DNA of 56,598 bases from Parvibacillus sp035426385 (GTDB lineage Bacteria > Bacteroidota > Bacteroidia > Chitinophagales > Saprospiraceae). The position numbers were made by a program, and so were the translations under genes. Positions within the stretch are counted from its first letter, which is position 1; every line of letters begins with the position of its first letter. The stretch covers positions 1 through 56,598 of the forward strand of contig DAOLZQ010000013.1 in the NCBI GenBank assembly GCA_035426385.1, read 5' to 3'. A model generated the notes under the pieces. That model saw only the letters and a program-made list of their open reading frames with translations, was not told the DNA's origin and made no database searches. Positions 1 to 8,542 of this stretch are shown piece by piece.

Positions 1-75
1 CGGAGCTTAGCTCAGTTGGTTTAGAGCGCTTCCTTGACAGGGAAGAGGTCACTGGTTCGAATCCAGTAGTTCCGA
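1..75 (+). tRNA. tRNA-Val (anticodon GAC)
   Basis: The sequence folds as a full cloverleaf. The 7-bp acceptor stem pairs CGGAGCT with AGTTCCG (one G-T pair), the D stem is GCTC/GAGC, the anticodon stem is CTTCC/GGAAG, and the T arm is ACTGG-TTCGAAT-CCAGT. The 7-base anticodon loop TTGACAG puts GAC at the anticodon, which reads valine codons. The CCA end is not encoded, as is usual in Bacteroidota. The gene starts at the first base of the window, so any upstream tRNA neighbours are not visible. Confidence 0.95.
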
Positions 76-107
76 CAAACCATTTTTCTTACTTTAAATT
101 TTAAGCT

Positions 108-692
108 ATGAAACAATTATTTGTCGCCTTATTTTTAATGGCCTGTGGAGTTACCACCTATGGACAATCTGTCAATCTAAATGGCAAACTAGATGCACTC
201 AAAGGGCAGAAAGAGATCATGGTAGAGTACACTTACAACGATATGAAAGTGGGTAAAATGACCGAAACAGAATACGTGAATAAAAAAGTATCTGAATACA
301 ATGCGAAAGAAGCCGGCCGCGGCGATAAATGGAAAGGGGACTGGGTTGCTGACCGTACAGGCAGATTCGAACCTCAATTTGAGGAATTATTTAATGAATA
401 TTCAAATAATATCAAGATCACCGAAAAAGCAAAAACCGGTTATACATTGCAAGTAAATACTGATTTTACAGAACCTGGATTTAATGTATATGCAGTTAAG
501 AAGAGGGCAAAGATTGACCTCACAGTCAGAGTAATTGAAAATGCAACTAAGAAAGAAATTGCTACCATCGAGATTAAAAATTCGCCGGGTAGAGACGTAA
601 TGGGATATGACTATGATACCGGCTCTCGAATACAGGAAGCGTATGCCAAGGCGGGTAAAGAACTGGGTAAACTATTCAATAAAAAGATTTAG
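108..692 (+). CDS. secreted protein of unknown function
   Basis: I do not recognise the family. The 194-residue product begins with a typical signal peptide (charged start, hydrophobic residues 4-15, likely cleavage after TYGQ near residue 20), so the mature protein should be periplasmic or surface-exposed. A cysteine at residue 13 sits inside the hydrophobic core and is a poor lipobox, so a lipoprotein is less likely. The mature part is rich in lysine and glutamate and predicted to be mixed alpha/beta, with no cysteine and no catalytic motif that I can see. The ATG lies 32 bases after the tRNA, and a hairpin terminator follows directly. It converges on folP. Confidence 0.85.
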   Translation: MKQLFVALFLMACGVTTYGQSVNLNGKLDALKGQKEIMVEYTYNDMKVGKMTETEYVNKKVSEYNAKEAGRGDKWKGDWVADRTGRFEPQFEELFNEYSNNIKITEKAKTGYTLQVNTDFTEPGFNVYAVKKRAKIDLTVRVIENATKKEIATIEIKNSPGRDVMGYDYDTGSRIQEAYAKAGKELGKLFNKKI

Positions 693-708
693 TAATACAT
701 TTTAAAAT

Positions 709-740
709 GGGAAGACGATTAGCAGTTGTCTTCCCCTTTT
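709..740. terminator. bidirectional hairpin terminator between convergent genes
   Basis: GGGAAGAC (709-716) pairs perfectly with GTCTTCCC (728-735) around an 11-base loop. A T-rich run follows on the plus strand, and an ATTTTAAAAT stretch follows on the minus strand. It would end the upstream secreted-protein gene on plus and folP on minus. The folP stop codon (719-721) lies inside the loop, so the terminator is partly coding. Confidence 0.65.
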
Positions 741-1564
741 CTATTATCCAATTGTTCATAAACTGCAATCACTTGCTTCGCCGGAGCAACATCATGGACA
801 CGCAAGATATTCGCTCCTCTCTCAAGTGCTGCCATATGAGCAGCACATGTAGCCGGCAGTACTTCCCCCGGACTAGAGTTTAGAAGTCTCCAGAACATTC
901 CTTTTCTAGAGACTCCGGCTAGAAGTGGATATCCCAACAAGGAAAAGACCTCCAATTTGTCAAGAAGCTCATAGTTCTGAATTAAGTTTTTCGAAAAGCC
1001 GAAACCAGGATCTATAACCATGTCCTGCACTCCCAAGGACTTATATCTTGCGGTCAAATGCAAAAAGTAATCTACCATCTCTAAGATGAGATCATCGTAC
1101 TGAGTCAGATGCTTCATATTCATCGGCGTGCCTCGCATGTGCATCATAATGTAAGGTACCCCATATTCTGCTGCCAATAGTGGAAGATTGGGATCAAGGC
1201 GTCCCGCAGAAATATCATTGATCATAGATGCCCCTGCCTCGATTGCACCGCGTGCAACCTCCATTCGATAGGTGTCTATTGAAATAATTGCCTCTGGAAA
1301 AGATGAACTTATGGCTGCAATTACCTCTTCTACCCTTCCCAATTCTTCTGAAATGGAAATTTCAGGAGCATCAGGACGCGTGGACATACCGCCTATATCC
1401 AATATATCTGCACCCTCCGCAAGCATTCTTCCTGCTACTTCAAGCGCCTCATCTAAGCTCTGAAAACGGCTCCCGGCATAGAAAGAATCATAATTTACAT
1501 TGATGATACCCATCACTTTGGGGCGAGTGAGATCGAGCAGTGAGCCCTTACAATTTAAAGTCAA
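719..1564 (-). CDS. folP: dihydropteroate synthase
   Basis: This enzyme joins 6-hydroxymethyl-dihydropterin diphosphate with para-aminobenzoate to give dihydropteroate in cytoplasmic folate synthesis, and it is the sulfonamide target. The 281-residue TIM barrel carries the family motifs in order: MGIINVNYDSFYAG near the start, the pterin-binding ADILDIGGMSTRP, SIDTYR, MINDISAG, MHMRGTP, and DPGFGFSKN followed by AGVSRKGM. In the first motif the usual TPDSF is replaced by NYDSF, which still keeps the Asp-Ser-Phe. Length is normal. It stands alone on the minus strand, downstream of the barrel-protein gene (21 bases apart), and may be read with it. Confidence 0.96.
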   Translation of the reverse strand: MTLNCKGSLLDLTRPKVMGIINVNYDSFYAGSRFQSLDEALEVAGRMLAEGADILDIGGMSTRPDAPEISISEELGRVEEVIAAISSSFPEAIISIDTYRMEVARGAIEAGASMINDISAGRLDPNLPLLAAEYGVPYIMMHMRGTPMNMKHLTQYDDLILEMVDYFLHLTARYKSLGVQDMVIDPGFGFSKNLIQNYELLDKLEVFSLLGYPLLAGVSRKGMFWRLLNSSPGEVLPATCAAHMAALERGANILRVHDVAPAKQVIAVYEQLDNRKGEDNC

Positions 1565-1584
1565 AGTGAACTATTCAATAGTGA

Positions 1585-2259
1585 TTACAATAAAAATCCC
1601 AAGGATACACCTGTATGAATTTGCTTCCATTGTATGTCTTTATTGTAAAAAAAACTATTCTTAGCCAGACCTGCGGCCCCACTCAGTCTAAGAAATAACC
1701 CATTGGATGTAATGAGGCCCAAGTTCAAACCAAAACCATAATCAATATGACTTATACCTTCCTCAGAAAAGTTTACTTTTGAAGAGGTTGAAAATTCTAC
1801 TGGAAAACTGGTGCTTTCAGAACTAAAACTCTTCTTTCCATTAACCAAATAGGTTAGAAAAGGTCCTGCACCTGCCATAAATCTAATCTTACGAGGATTA
1901 CCTAAATATAACTGAGCATTTAGTGGAAGTGTAATCCTGTTAAAATCATAGACAGCAGATGTTGAGAACTGGCTTCCATTGGGATCTATAAAGGGAAATA
2001 CCTTGATTTTGCTACCGCTTTGATCAAAGTAGAGACCTGATTGCAACCCAAACATATCTACGAACTTCTTTTCGACGGCGACCCCAACCTTAAGACCAAA
2101 ATTCACTTCGTCATTAGAAGCTTTCTCTCCTTTTACGGTATAGTTAAAGAAAGAATAGTTTAGTCCTACCTCTGGCCCAATGTTTATTTCGGACTGAGCC
2201 ATTAATTGATTCTCTCCCCAAACCAGCAAAAAGAAAATGAAAAGTCGGAAATACGCCAT
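1585..2259 (-). CDS. outer-membrane beta-barrel protein (PorT-like family)
   Basis: The protein has a signal peptide (MAYFRLFIFFLLVWGENQLMAQ) and then alternating short amphipathic strands with many glycines and aromatics, ending in an aromatic-leucine-rich strand (VSLGFLL). This is the pattern of the small outer-membrane barrels of Bacteroidota (PorT/OMP_b-brl type). Motifs such as IGPEVGLNYSFF and LKVGVAVEKK, and a GAGPFLTYL strand, fit. The reading frame stays open for 24 more codons upstream, but the chosen ATG at 2259 puts the signal peptide at the N-terminus. The substrate or role is unknown. It may share a transcript with folP. Confidence 0.8.
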   Translation of the reverse strand: MAYFRLFIFFLLVWGENQLMAQSEINIGPEVGLNYSFFNYTVKGEKASNDEVNFGLKVGVAVEKKFVDMFGLQSGLYFDQSGSKIKVFPFIDPNGSQFSTSAVYDFNRITLPLNAQLYLGNPRKIRFMAGAGPFLTYLVNGKKSFSSESTSFPVEFSTSSKVNFSEEGISHIDYGFGLNLGLITSNGLFLRLSGAAGLAKNSFFYNKDIQWKQIHTGVSLGFLL

Positions 2260-2624
2260 AATGTTGCTTTTTTCTGTCAATAAAACGATTAAAATTATAA
2301 TAATTAAAGATATCAAATAAAAATTATGCATCTATAGCCTGATCTCTATGATTTTAATTTAATTACTACAGTTGTGATATTCAATAATTGAACAAAGTAT
2401 TTACGGCTGATTATCAAAACCTTAATTCTTAATTAACGGCGTTTTATGGTGATTCCTAATCAAAATACAAATAAATTTCTTTTCTTTGAGTTTCTATGGT
2501 GAGGTAATTTTGTCTTAACTAAAGTTTAAGTAAATTTTTACATTCAATAGCAACAAATCCCTTTCATCGGATAGTTATAAGACTATAACTCCAGATTATT
2601 TAACAGAAAATAAGACGTGGTCCT
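2260..2624. other. 365-base divergent intergenic region
   Basis: This AT-rich spacer separates the minus-strand barrel gene from the plus-strand MORN-caspase gene and must hold both promoters. I see one candidate plus-strand promoter (listed separately) and a one-mismatch -7 box, TATCTTTA, on the minus strand at 2305-2312. I see no open reading frame of note, no strong hairpin and no RNA gene. Confidence 0.6.
2485..2512 (+). promoter_or_regulatory. candidate Bacteroidota promoter for the MORN-caspase gene
   Basis: TAATTTTG at 2505-2512 is a perfect match to the -7 box TAnnTTTG, with TTTG at 2485-2488 as the -33 element. The 16-base spacer is shorter than the usual 17-23. The predicted leader is about 105 bases. 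Confidence 0.4.
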
Positions 2625-4139
2625 ATGAACAATACATTTTTATTAAGAAAGTCATTTTTAATTCTACTTTTCGCTATTATTTTACTTCCCTACCTATCTG
2701 GTCAGTGCCTTAGTGGAGACTGCCAAAATGGTATAGGTGTATTAAAATTCAAGAGTGGAACGACATATATTGGTGAGTTTGAAGAAGGTAAGTTTCAGGG
2801 AGTCGGAGTACTCCTCTATACCAATGGAAATAAATTCATTGGCAGATGGGAGAATGATATGCGCTCTGGATACGGAAAACTCTTGCTTTCCAATGGCACC
2901 CGATATGAAGGCGAGTTTTTAGAAAATAAATTTGATGGCTACGGTACCTTCCAATATGGGGATAAATCTGTTTTTTCCGGTATGTGGACAGCCAGTTACC
3001 CCAATGGTCCTGGAAAATATAAGAGATCAGATAATGAAATCATAGAAGGAATATGGCAAAATGGTTCCCTGAGCGAATTGAAAAATATCAGCAGTCTCAT
3101 CAAAGGAAAATCTAAAAAACTGCGCAATTGTAATCGTGCAGAATGTAACTCAGGACTGGGCACATTTGATTACGAAGATGGCTCTAGATGGGAAGGACAG
3201 TTTTTTGAAGGTAACCCGGAAGGTGTAGGTATGTGCACCTATTCAAATGGTGATGTATACTTCGGCCTATGGGATGAAGATAAACCGGATGGGTTTGGCT
3301 CGATGTACTATAGTGGTGGCAAAAAATTAACTACCGTTTGGAATCAGGGCCAACCGGCAAAGGAAGAAGATGCGAGAGAAGAAAAGGCGATTGTACAAAC
3401 CAATAATCCATTCAATAAACAAGTGAAAATATGGGCGGTAATCATAGGCACCAGTAGATATGAAAATTTGCCTACATTAAAATATACTGATGATGATGCA
3501 TATCAGATCTATGCATTTTTAAAAAGCCCTGAAGGAGGCGCTGTACCGGATGAACAATTAAAAATTCTTATCGACGAATCTGCAACCCGGGATAACATAA
3601 TGAAGACTATAAAAAACACATTTTATCAAGCAGACAAGAATGATGTCGTCTTTCTTTATTTTGCCGGGCACGGCATCAATGGCTACTATTTGCCAACTGA
3701 TTCAGATGGTTATAAAAATAAGATCAGTTATGACGAAATCAAGCGAGTACTTGAAACCACTGAAGCTAAGCACAAAATCTGTATTGCCGATGCCTGTTAT
3801 TCAGGGAGTTTACTTGCACAGCGCTCAGCATATGGTGAATCACTGGATTTATTCTATTCCACTTTTGAAAAGACTAAAGGAGGAACAGCCTTTCTGTTGT
3901 CCTCTAAACACGAAGAAGTTTCTCTTGAGTCCTCAGGCGTGAGACATGGTATATTCAGCCACTTTTTGTTAGAAGGACTGAAAGGTGGAGCTGACATAAA
4001 TAGTGATAAGATAATCACCATAAAGGAGCTTTATGATTTCGTCTATAAAAATGTACGTCAATACTCAGGCGAGACTCAGACTCCTGTAATAGCAGGCAAT
4101 TATGATGATAATATGCCGGTAGGTGTAGTTCGTTTTTAG
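2625..4139 (+). CDS. secreted MORN-repeat / caspase-like (peptidase C14) fusion
   Basis: A signal peptide (residues 1-27, ending LSGQ) is followed by about seven MORN repeats at residues 45-245, each of the form [YF].G.[WF]...[GD]G.G.....G. A caspase-fold domain then covers residues 268-500. It has a complete His/Cys dyad: His349 in YFAGHG and Cys391 in IADACYSGS. Caspase-fold peptidases usually cut after basic or acidic residues; the specificity here is unknown. MORN repeats often bind membranes or proteins, so they may localise the protease or act as a regulatory arm. A spacer containing CNRAEC (residues 169-174) splits the repeat array into 5 and 2 units. The gene stands alone between divergent and convergent neighbours. 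Confidence 0.92.
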   Translation: MNNTFLLRKSFLILLFAIILLPYLSGQCLSGDCQNGIGVLKFKSGTTYIGEFEEGKFQGVGVLLYTNGNKFIGRWENDMRSGYGKLLLSNGTRYEGEFLENKFDGYGTFQYGDKSVFSGMWTASYPNGPGKYKRSDNEIIEGIWQNGSLSELKNISSLIKGKSKKLRNCNRAECNSGLGTFDYEDGSRWEGQFFEGNPEGVGMCTYSNGDVYFGLWDEDKPDGFGSMYYSGGKKLTTVWNQGQPAKEEDAREEKAIVQTNNPFNKQVKIWAVIIGTSRYENLPTLKYTDDDAYQIYAFLKSPEGGAVPDEQLKILIDESATRDNIMKTIKNTFYQADKNDVVFLYFAGHGINGYYLPTDSDGYKNKISYDEIKRVLETTEAKHKICIADACYSGSLLAQRSAYGESLDLFYSTFEKTKGGTAFLLSSKHEEVSLESSGVRHGIFSHFLLEGLKGGADINSDKIITIKELYDFVYKNVRQYSGETQTPVIAGNYDDNMPVGVVRF

Positions 4140-4161
4140 TTACCGAAAGTGATTTCCAGAT

Positions 4162-5166
4162 TCAGACAAAATTAATTTCGGGTTCTAGCTCAATGCCGAA
4201 GGTTTTGCTAACCATTTGCTGTATCTGCTCCGAGAATTGTTTGATTTCTGCGCCGGTTGCGTTGCCCCAATTGATCAGAACCAATGGCTGTCGTGCATGA
4301 CAGCCTGTCTCACCCACTCTCTTACCTTTAAATCCACAGTATTCTAGCAGGAATGCAGCAGGTACTTTTATACTACTTTCGTCAACTCTATAGCCCGGTA
4401 TGGTTGGGACCTTTGTTTTTATTTGCTCGAAAAGTTCCATTTCAATGATGGGATTCTTGAAGAAACTGCCTGCATTGCCAATCTTATTTGGATTGGGTAA
4501 TTTTTCTTTTCTGATAGCAACTACAGCGTCAAATACCTGACGAGGTGTGACAGGTGCATTTCCACCAGATGCATTAATGTAGTGTAATATATCTCCATAA
4601 TGGGTATTTACAAGGCCATCTTTTCGAAGAGCCAATGTGACTGACAAGATAAAATATCGACCTTTTAGCTGATTCTTAAATACACTATTCCGATAGCCAA
4701 ACATACAAGCAGCATTGTCAAATAGGATTGTTTTACCTGTCCATTTATCCACTGCCTCTACTTCGTAGAGTACATCTTTTAGTTCCACCCCATAAGCTCC
4801 TATATTTTGGATGGGAGCTGCGCCGCAAGTTCCAGGGATTAAAGCCAGATTCTCTATTCCATTCAGTCCCAACTCAAGAGTTTCTGCGACAAACTGGTGC
4901 CAATTTTCACCTGAGCCTAACTTTATTAGTGTGATCTCTTCATCCTCTCTTATGACCTCTCGTCCGGAAATCCGGTTAATTACAACAAGCGGAATTTTAT
5001 TTTCCAGAATTAATACATTACTGCCACCACCCAATAAAAGAGGTTGTCGCTCACTGAATAGACCTGATTCTATATGTAGATACAGCTCCTCTCTGCTTTG
5101 TAGCATAATGACTTCCTCTGCAAATACATCACAGTGGAAAGTATGCAGATCTTTGATTGAGATCAT
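4162..5166 (-). CDS. murB: UDP-N-acetylmuramate dehydrogenase (UDP-N-acetylenolpyruvoylglucosamine reductase)
   Basis: MurB is the FAD enzyme that reduces UDP-GlcNAc-enolpyruvate with NADPH to UDP-MurNAc in peptidoglycan synthesis. The product (about 334 residues) shows the FAD-binding LLGGGSNVL, the LIPGTCGAAPIQNIGAYGVE segment and GNAGSFFKNP, whose serine is the expected proton donor. It has the E. coli-type (type I) layout with the tyrosine-loop region MFGYRNSVFK. The frame is open further upstream, into fumC, but the ATG at 5166 (MISIKDLHTFHC) matches the normal N-terminus and leaves 7 bases after the fumC stop. It is the last gene of the panB-mltG-fumC-murB run. Confidence 0.95.
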   Translation of the reverse strand: MISIKDLHTFHCDVFAEEVIMLQSREELYLHIESGLFSERQPLLLGGGSNVLILENKIPLVVINRISGREVIREDEEITLIKLGSGENWHQFVAETLELGLNGIENLALIPGTCGAAPIQNIGAYGVELKDVLYEVEAVDKWTGKTILFDNAACMFGYRNSVFKNQLKGRYFILSVTLALRKDGLVNTHYGDILHYINASGGNAPVTPRQVFDAVVAIRKEKLPNPNKIGNAGSFFKNPIIEMELFEQIKTKVPTIPGYRVDESSIKVPAAFLLEYCGFKGKRVGETGCHARQPLVLINWGNATGAEIKQFSEQIQQMVSKTFGIELEPEINFV

Positions 5167-5173
5167 TAAATTA

Positions 5174-6574
5174 TCAATTGAGCTTGCCCACCATATCTTC
5201 AGGGCGCACCCATGCATCAAATTCCTCACCTGTAAGATAACCCAGTTTGATAGCAGTCTCTCTCAGTGTAGAATGATCTTTATGAGCTGTCTGGGCTATT
5301 TCTGCCGCTTTATAATAACCTATTTTAGGATTTAGAGCAGTGACTAACATCAATGAATGCTCCAAGTTGGCCTGTATATTAGGTAAAATAGGTTCTATAC
5401 CACGTGCGCACTTTTCTTCAAAGGAGAAGCATACTTCCCCAATCAGCTTAGCACTATGTAGAAAATTGGCAATCATGACTGGCTTAAATACATTCAGTTC
5501 GAAATGCCCAGTTGCTCCACCTACAGAGATAGCCACATCATTACCCATCACCTGAGCTGAGACCATGGTCATTGCTTCACATTGTGTGGGATTGACTTTA
5601 CCGGGCATTATAGACGAGCCAGGTTCATTGTCCGGAATTGAAATCTCACCTATACCACAACGTGGACCAGAGGCTAAAAGTCTGACATCATTAGCGATCT
5701 TCATCATGGATACAGCTACCATCTTCAATGCGCCGTGTGCCTCTACGATCGCATCGTGAGCTGCCAGTGATTCAAATTTATTTGGTGCTGTGACGAATGG
5801 CAAACCTGTTAGTGCAGCTATTTCGGCGGCGACATTTTCGGAATATCCCACTGGCGTATTGATTCCCGTACCGACAGCGGTGCCGCCCAGGGCCAGCTCT
5901 GACAGGTGAGTCATTGAATTATGAATGGCTTTTAATCCATAACTCAATTGTGCAGCATAACCTGAGAATTCTTGCCCTAGAGTGATTGGAGTTGCATCCA
6001 TTAAATGCGTACGACCTATCTTGACTATCCTCATGAATTCCTGCGATTTCTGAGCTAGGGTAGCTTGAAGCTTTTCAATACCCGGCAGAGTCTTATCTAC
6101 TAATATTTTGTACGCCGCTATATGCATAGCCGTAGGAAATGTGTCATTAGAAGATTGTGACTTATTTACATCATCATTAGGTGCTATTACTTTTTTTTCA
6201 TCAGCGAGATTGCCCCCTTGCATTACATGGGCTCGGTAAGCTATTACTTCGTTGACATTCATATTTGATTGAGTGCCTGAGCCTGTCTGCCAAACAACTA
6301 GTGGAAACTGATCATCCAGTTTGCCTTCTAAGATTTCATCACAAACTTTGGAAATGAGGTCTTTCTTATCTTCTGTGAGGATTCCTGCCTTAAAGTTAGT
6401 AATAGCCGCTGCTTTTTTCAGATAAGCAAAAGCCCGAATAATCTCTATTGGCATTCGATCAGTATCTCTTGCAATTTTAAAATTCTCAATTGACCTTTGT
6501 GTTTGTGCACCCCAATATTTATCTGCTGGCACTTGCACCTGACCCATTGTATCCTTTTCTATTCTAAAGTCCAT
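5174..6574 (-). CDS. fumC: class II fumarate hydratase
   Basis: This enzyme converts fumarate to malate reversibly in the TCA cycle and needs no iron-sulfur cluster. The 466-residue protein has the superfamily signature SSIMPGKVNPTQCE, the substrate-binding TGSGTQSNMNVNEV, the SSNDTFPTA segment and the GRTHLMDATPITLGQEFSGY segment with its active-site histidine. The length is that of family members, and the start MDFRIEKDTMG is the canonical one. The gene lies between mltG (27 bases upstream) and murB (7 bases downstream) on the minus strand, a spacing that suggests one transcript although the functions differ. Confidence 0.97.
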   Translation of the reverse strand: MDFRIEKDTMGQVQVPADKYWGAQTQRSIENFKIARDTDRMPIEIIRAFAYLKKAAAITNFKAGILTEDKKDLISKVCDEILEGKLDDQFPLVVWQTGSGTQSNMNVNEVIAYRAHVMQGGNLADEKKVIAPNDDVNKSQSSNDTFPTAMHIAAYKILVDKTLPGIEKLQATLAQKSQEFMRIVKIGRTHLMDATPITLGQEFSGYAAQLSYGLKAIHNSMTHLSELALGGTAVGTGINTPVGYSENVAAEIAALTGLPFVTAPNKFESLAAHDAIVEAHGALKMVAVSMMKIANDVRLLASGPRCGIGEISIPDNEPGSSIMPGKVNPTQCEAMTMVSAQVMGNDVAISVGGATGHFELNVFKPVMIANFLHSAKLIGEVCFSFEEKCARGIEPILPNIQANLEHSLMLVTALNPKIGYYKAAEIAQTAHKDHSTLRETAIKLGYLTGEEFDAWVRPEDMVGKLN

Positions 6575-6601
6575 TTTTTTAATTCTTTATGATATATTCA
6601 A

Positions 6602-7633
6602 TTATAAACCGAGGCCCTGACTGGTCAGCCAATCCCTATATTTATTTGCCTTCTGACGATGGCTTTCAAAAGTTTCACTAAAATCATGAAAGCCCGAGTA
6701 ATCTGGTCGTGCTACCATATACAAATACTCATGCTTCTCATAATGGAGCACTGCATCAATACCAGCAATAGATGCCATATATATAGGGCCAGGAGGTAAC
6801 CCATCGACCCGGTATGTATTGTAGGGAGAATTCAGTTCTACCATCCGCTGGCTGATTCGCTTAACGGTAAAATCACCATTGGCAAAAACTACTGTAGGAT
6901 CTGCCTGTAAGCGCATATTATTTTTCAATCTATTAAGATACAAACCTGCTATAGCCGGTTTTTCTGAATTATTTCGAGATTCCTTATCTACTATAGAAGC
7001 TAATGTATAAACTTGATCTTTAGAAAGGTGAAGAGAATCCAATCTTTCAACTCTGTCTCTGGCACTCCAAAATTTCTTATTTTCTGCAACCATTTTTTGC
7101 ATAAAGCTTTCAGGGCTAATATTCCAGAAGAACTCATAAGTATTTGGGATAAACAATGATAAAGCATTGGCTGTATCCACCCCATTAGCCCGCAGTAATT
7201 CAGGATTTAAAAATGTCTCAATAAAATGAATAGAGTCATATTCAAGGTTCTTCCCGATTAATGCGGCTAGGTTTTCAATAGTTCGGACCGGATTAATAAC
7301 TAATTTAACCGGGACCTGCGGCCCGCGAGCCATTTCGTCCAGCAATCGAATCAGATTCCACCCCGGAATTATCTTGAATCGGCCTTCCCGAAGATCGTCA
7401 TTACTGAATCTCATGAGCCGGGCAGTTTTCAGAAGTTCACTACTGCTGTTGATATATCCTCGTGCCACAAGACTATCTGCCACATTCTGAAGGTTATTAC
7501 CATGGTATACCAAAACAAATTTTCCTTCTGCTTTTGCCTGTACTGCAGGCAGAAAACTACCTTTAAAATATAAGAACACTATGACTGCTAATCCAAAAAA
7601 AATGATAAGCAGATACTTAATTTTACGTGACAT
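6602..7633 (-). CDS. mltG: endolytic murein transglycosylase MltG
   Basis: MltG cuts nascent glycan strands at the inner membrane and sets their length. The 343-residue protein has a short cytoplasmic start, one membrane segment (about residues 6-24) and then a periplasmic YceG-fold domain. The catalytic glutamate is Glu218 in SIVDKESRN, followed by the family signatures LYLNRLKNNMRLQADPTV and SPYNTYRVDGLPPGPI. The middle part (residues 35-100) looks like the LysM-like lobe. It lies 31 bases downstream of panB and 27 bases before fumC. With murB in the same run, two of four genes concern the cell wall. Confidence 0.95.
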   Translation of the reverse strand: MSRKIKYLLIIFFGLAVIVFLYFKGSFLPAVQAKAEGKFVLVYHGNNLQNVADSLVARGYINSSSELLKTARLMRFSNDDLREGRFKIIPGWNLIRLLDEMARGPQVPVKLVINPVRTIENLAALIGKNLEYDSIHFIETFLNPELLRANGVDTANALSLFIPNTYEFFWNISPESFMQKMVAENKKFWSARDRVERLDSLHLSKDQVYTLASIVDKESRNNSEKPAIAGLYLNRLKNNMRLQADPTVVFANGDFTVKRISQRMVELNSPYNTYRVDGLPPGPIYMASIAGIDAVLHYEKHEYLYMVARPDYSGFHDFSETFESHRQKANKYRDWLTSQGLGL

Positions 7634-7664
7634 ACAAATAATTCTAATTGTAAGTAAGTATTAG

Positions 7665-8480
7665 TTAATACTGTTCATTTTCATTTGGGAAATCGCCTGA
7701 CTGTACGTCCTTGATATAATTACGAAAAGCCACTTCCATTTTATCATAAAGATCTTCATATCTACGTAGGAACCTGGGTTTAAATTCTTTAGTAATGCCA
7801 AGAAGATCATGTGTTACTAATACTTGGCCGTCTACTCCATTCCCGGCGCCAATGCCTATGACCGGGATAGTTAGTTCAGCTGCAGCCCTTGCAGCCAAAG
7901 CAGCCGGAATCTTTTCAAGTACAATACTAAAGCAGCCAATTTCTTCAAGAAACTTGCAATCAGAAATTAGTTTATCAGCCTCTGCATCCTCTTTTGCGCG
8001 GACAGTATAGGTACCGAACTTGTATATGCTCTGGGGGGTCAGTCCCAGGTGACCCATGACAGGAACACCTGCAGTCAATATCCTTTTAATAGAATCACCG
8101 ACCTCACGGCCTCCTTCCAACTTAACACCATGTGCTCCTGCTTCTTTCATAATTCGTACTGTCGATCGAAGTGCAATCTTGCTATCCCCCTGATAGGACC
8201 CAAAAGGCAAATCCACTACAACAAAACTTCTTTTCACTGCTCGTATTACAGATGAAGCGTGATAGATCATCTGATCAAGAGTGATGGGCAATGTGGTCTC
8301 ATGTCCAGCCATTACATTGGAAGCAGAATCACCCACCAATATAATATCTACACCGGAGGCATCAATAATCTTTGCCATGGAATAATCATATGCAGTTAAC
8401 ATACTGATTTTTTCACCTACAGTTTTCATATCCAATAAAACCTGGGTTGTTACTCTTTTTACTTCTGTATGGATGGACAT
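7665..8480 (-). CDS. panB: 3-methyl-2-oxobutanoate hydroxymethyltransferase
   Basis: PanB transfers a hydroxymethyl group from methylene-tetrahydrofolate to 2-oxoisovalerate, making ketopantoate for coenzyme A. Family motifs are clear: MLTAYDYSMAKIID, the metal-binding LVGDSASNVMAGH, VVVDLPFGSYQ, GAHGVKLEGG, GHLGLTPQS and PVIGIGAGNGVDGQVLVTHD. I chose the ATG at 8480 (MSIHTEVKRVTT), giving 271 residues. The longer open frame would overlap the divergent lipoprotein gene at 8543 and has no counterpart in the family. It appears to be the first gene of a four-gene minus-strand run ending with murB. Confidence 0.96.
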   Translation of the reverse strand: MSIHTEVKRVTTQVLLDMKTVGEKISMLTAYDYSMAKIIDASGVDIILVGDSASNVMAGHETTLPITLDQMIYHASSVIRAVKRSFVVVDLPFGSYQGDSKIALRSTVRIMKEAGAHGVKLEGGREVGDSIKRILTAGVPVMGHLGLTPQSIYKFGTYTVRAKEDAEADKLISDCKFLEEIGCFSIVLEKIPAALAARAAAELTIPVIGIGAGNGVDGQVLVTHDLLGITKEFKPRFLRRYEDLYDKMEVAFRNYIKDVQSGDFPNENEQY

Positions 8481-8542
8481 ATATCTAGTTAAAATTTGAA
8501 TGCAAGTTAAATATTTGACTAATTTCGCAGAAAGATTATTAG

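Noticed and set aside
2625..4139. A CRISPR- or gasdermin-linked caspase defence system
   Set aside because: The protein has a signal peptide, the neighbours are barrel and housekeeping genes, and no gasdermin-like, TPR-CHAT or CRISPR gene is near.
4811..5335. A 174-codon plus-strand open frame opposite murB and fumC
   Set aside because: It is antisense to two well-supported genes and its translation shows no domain or signal; it is a shadow frame.
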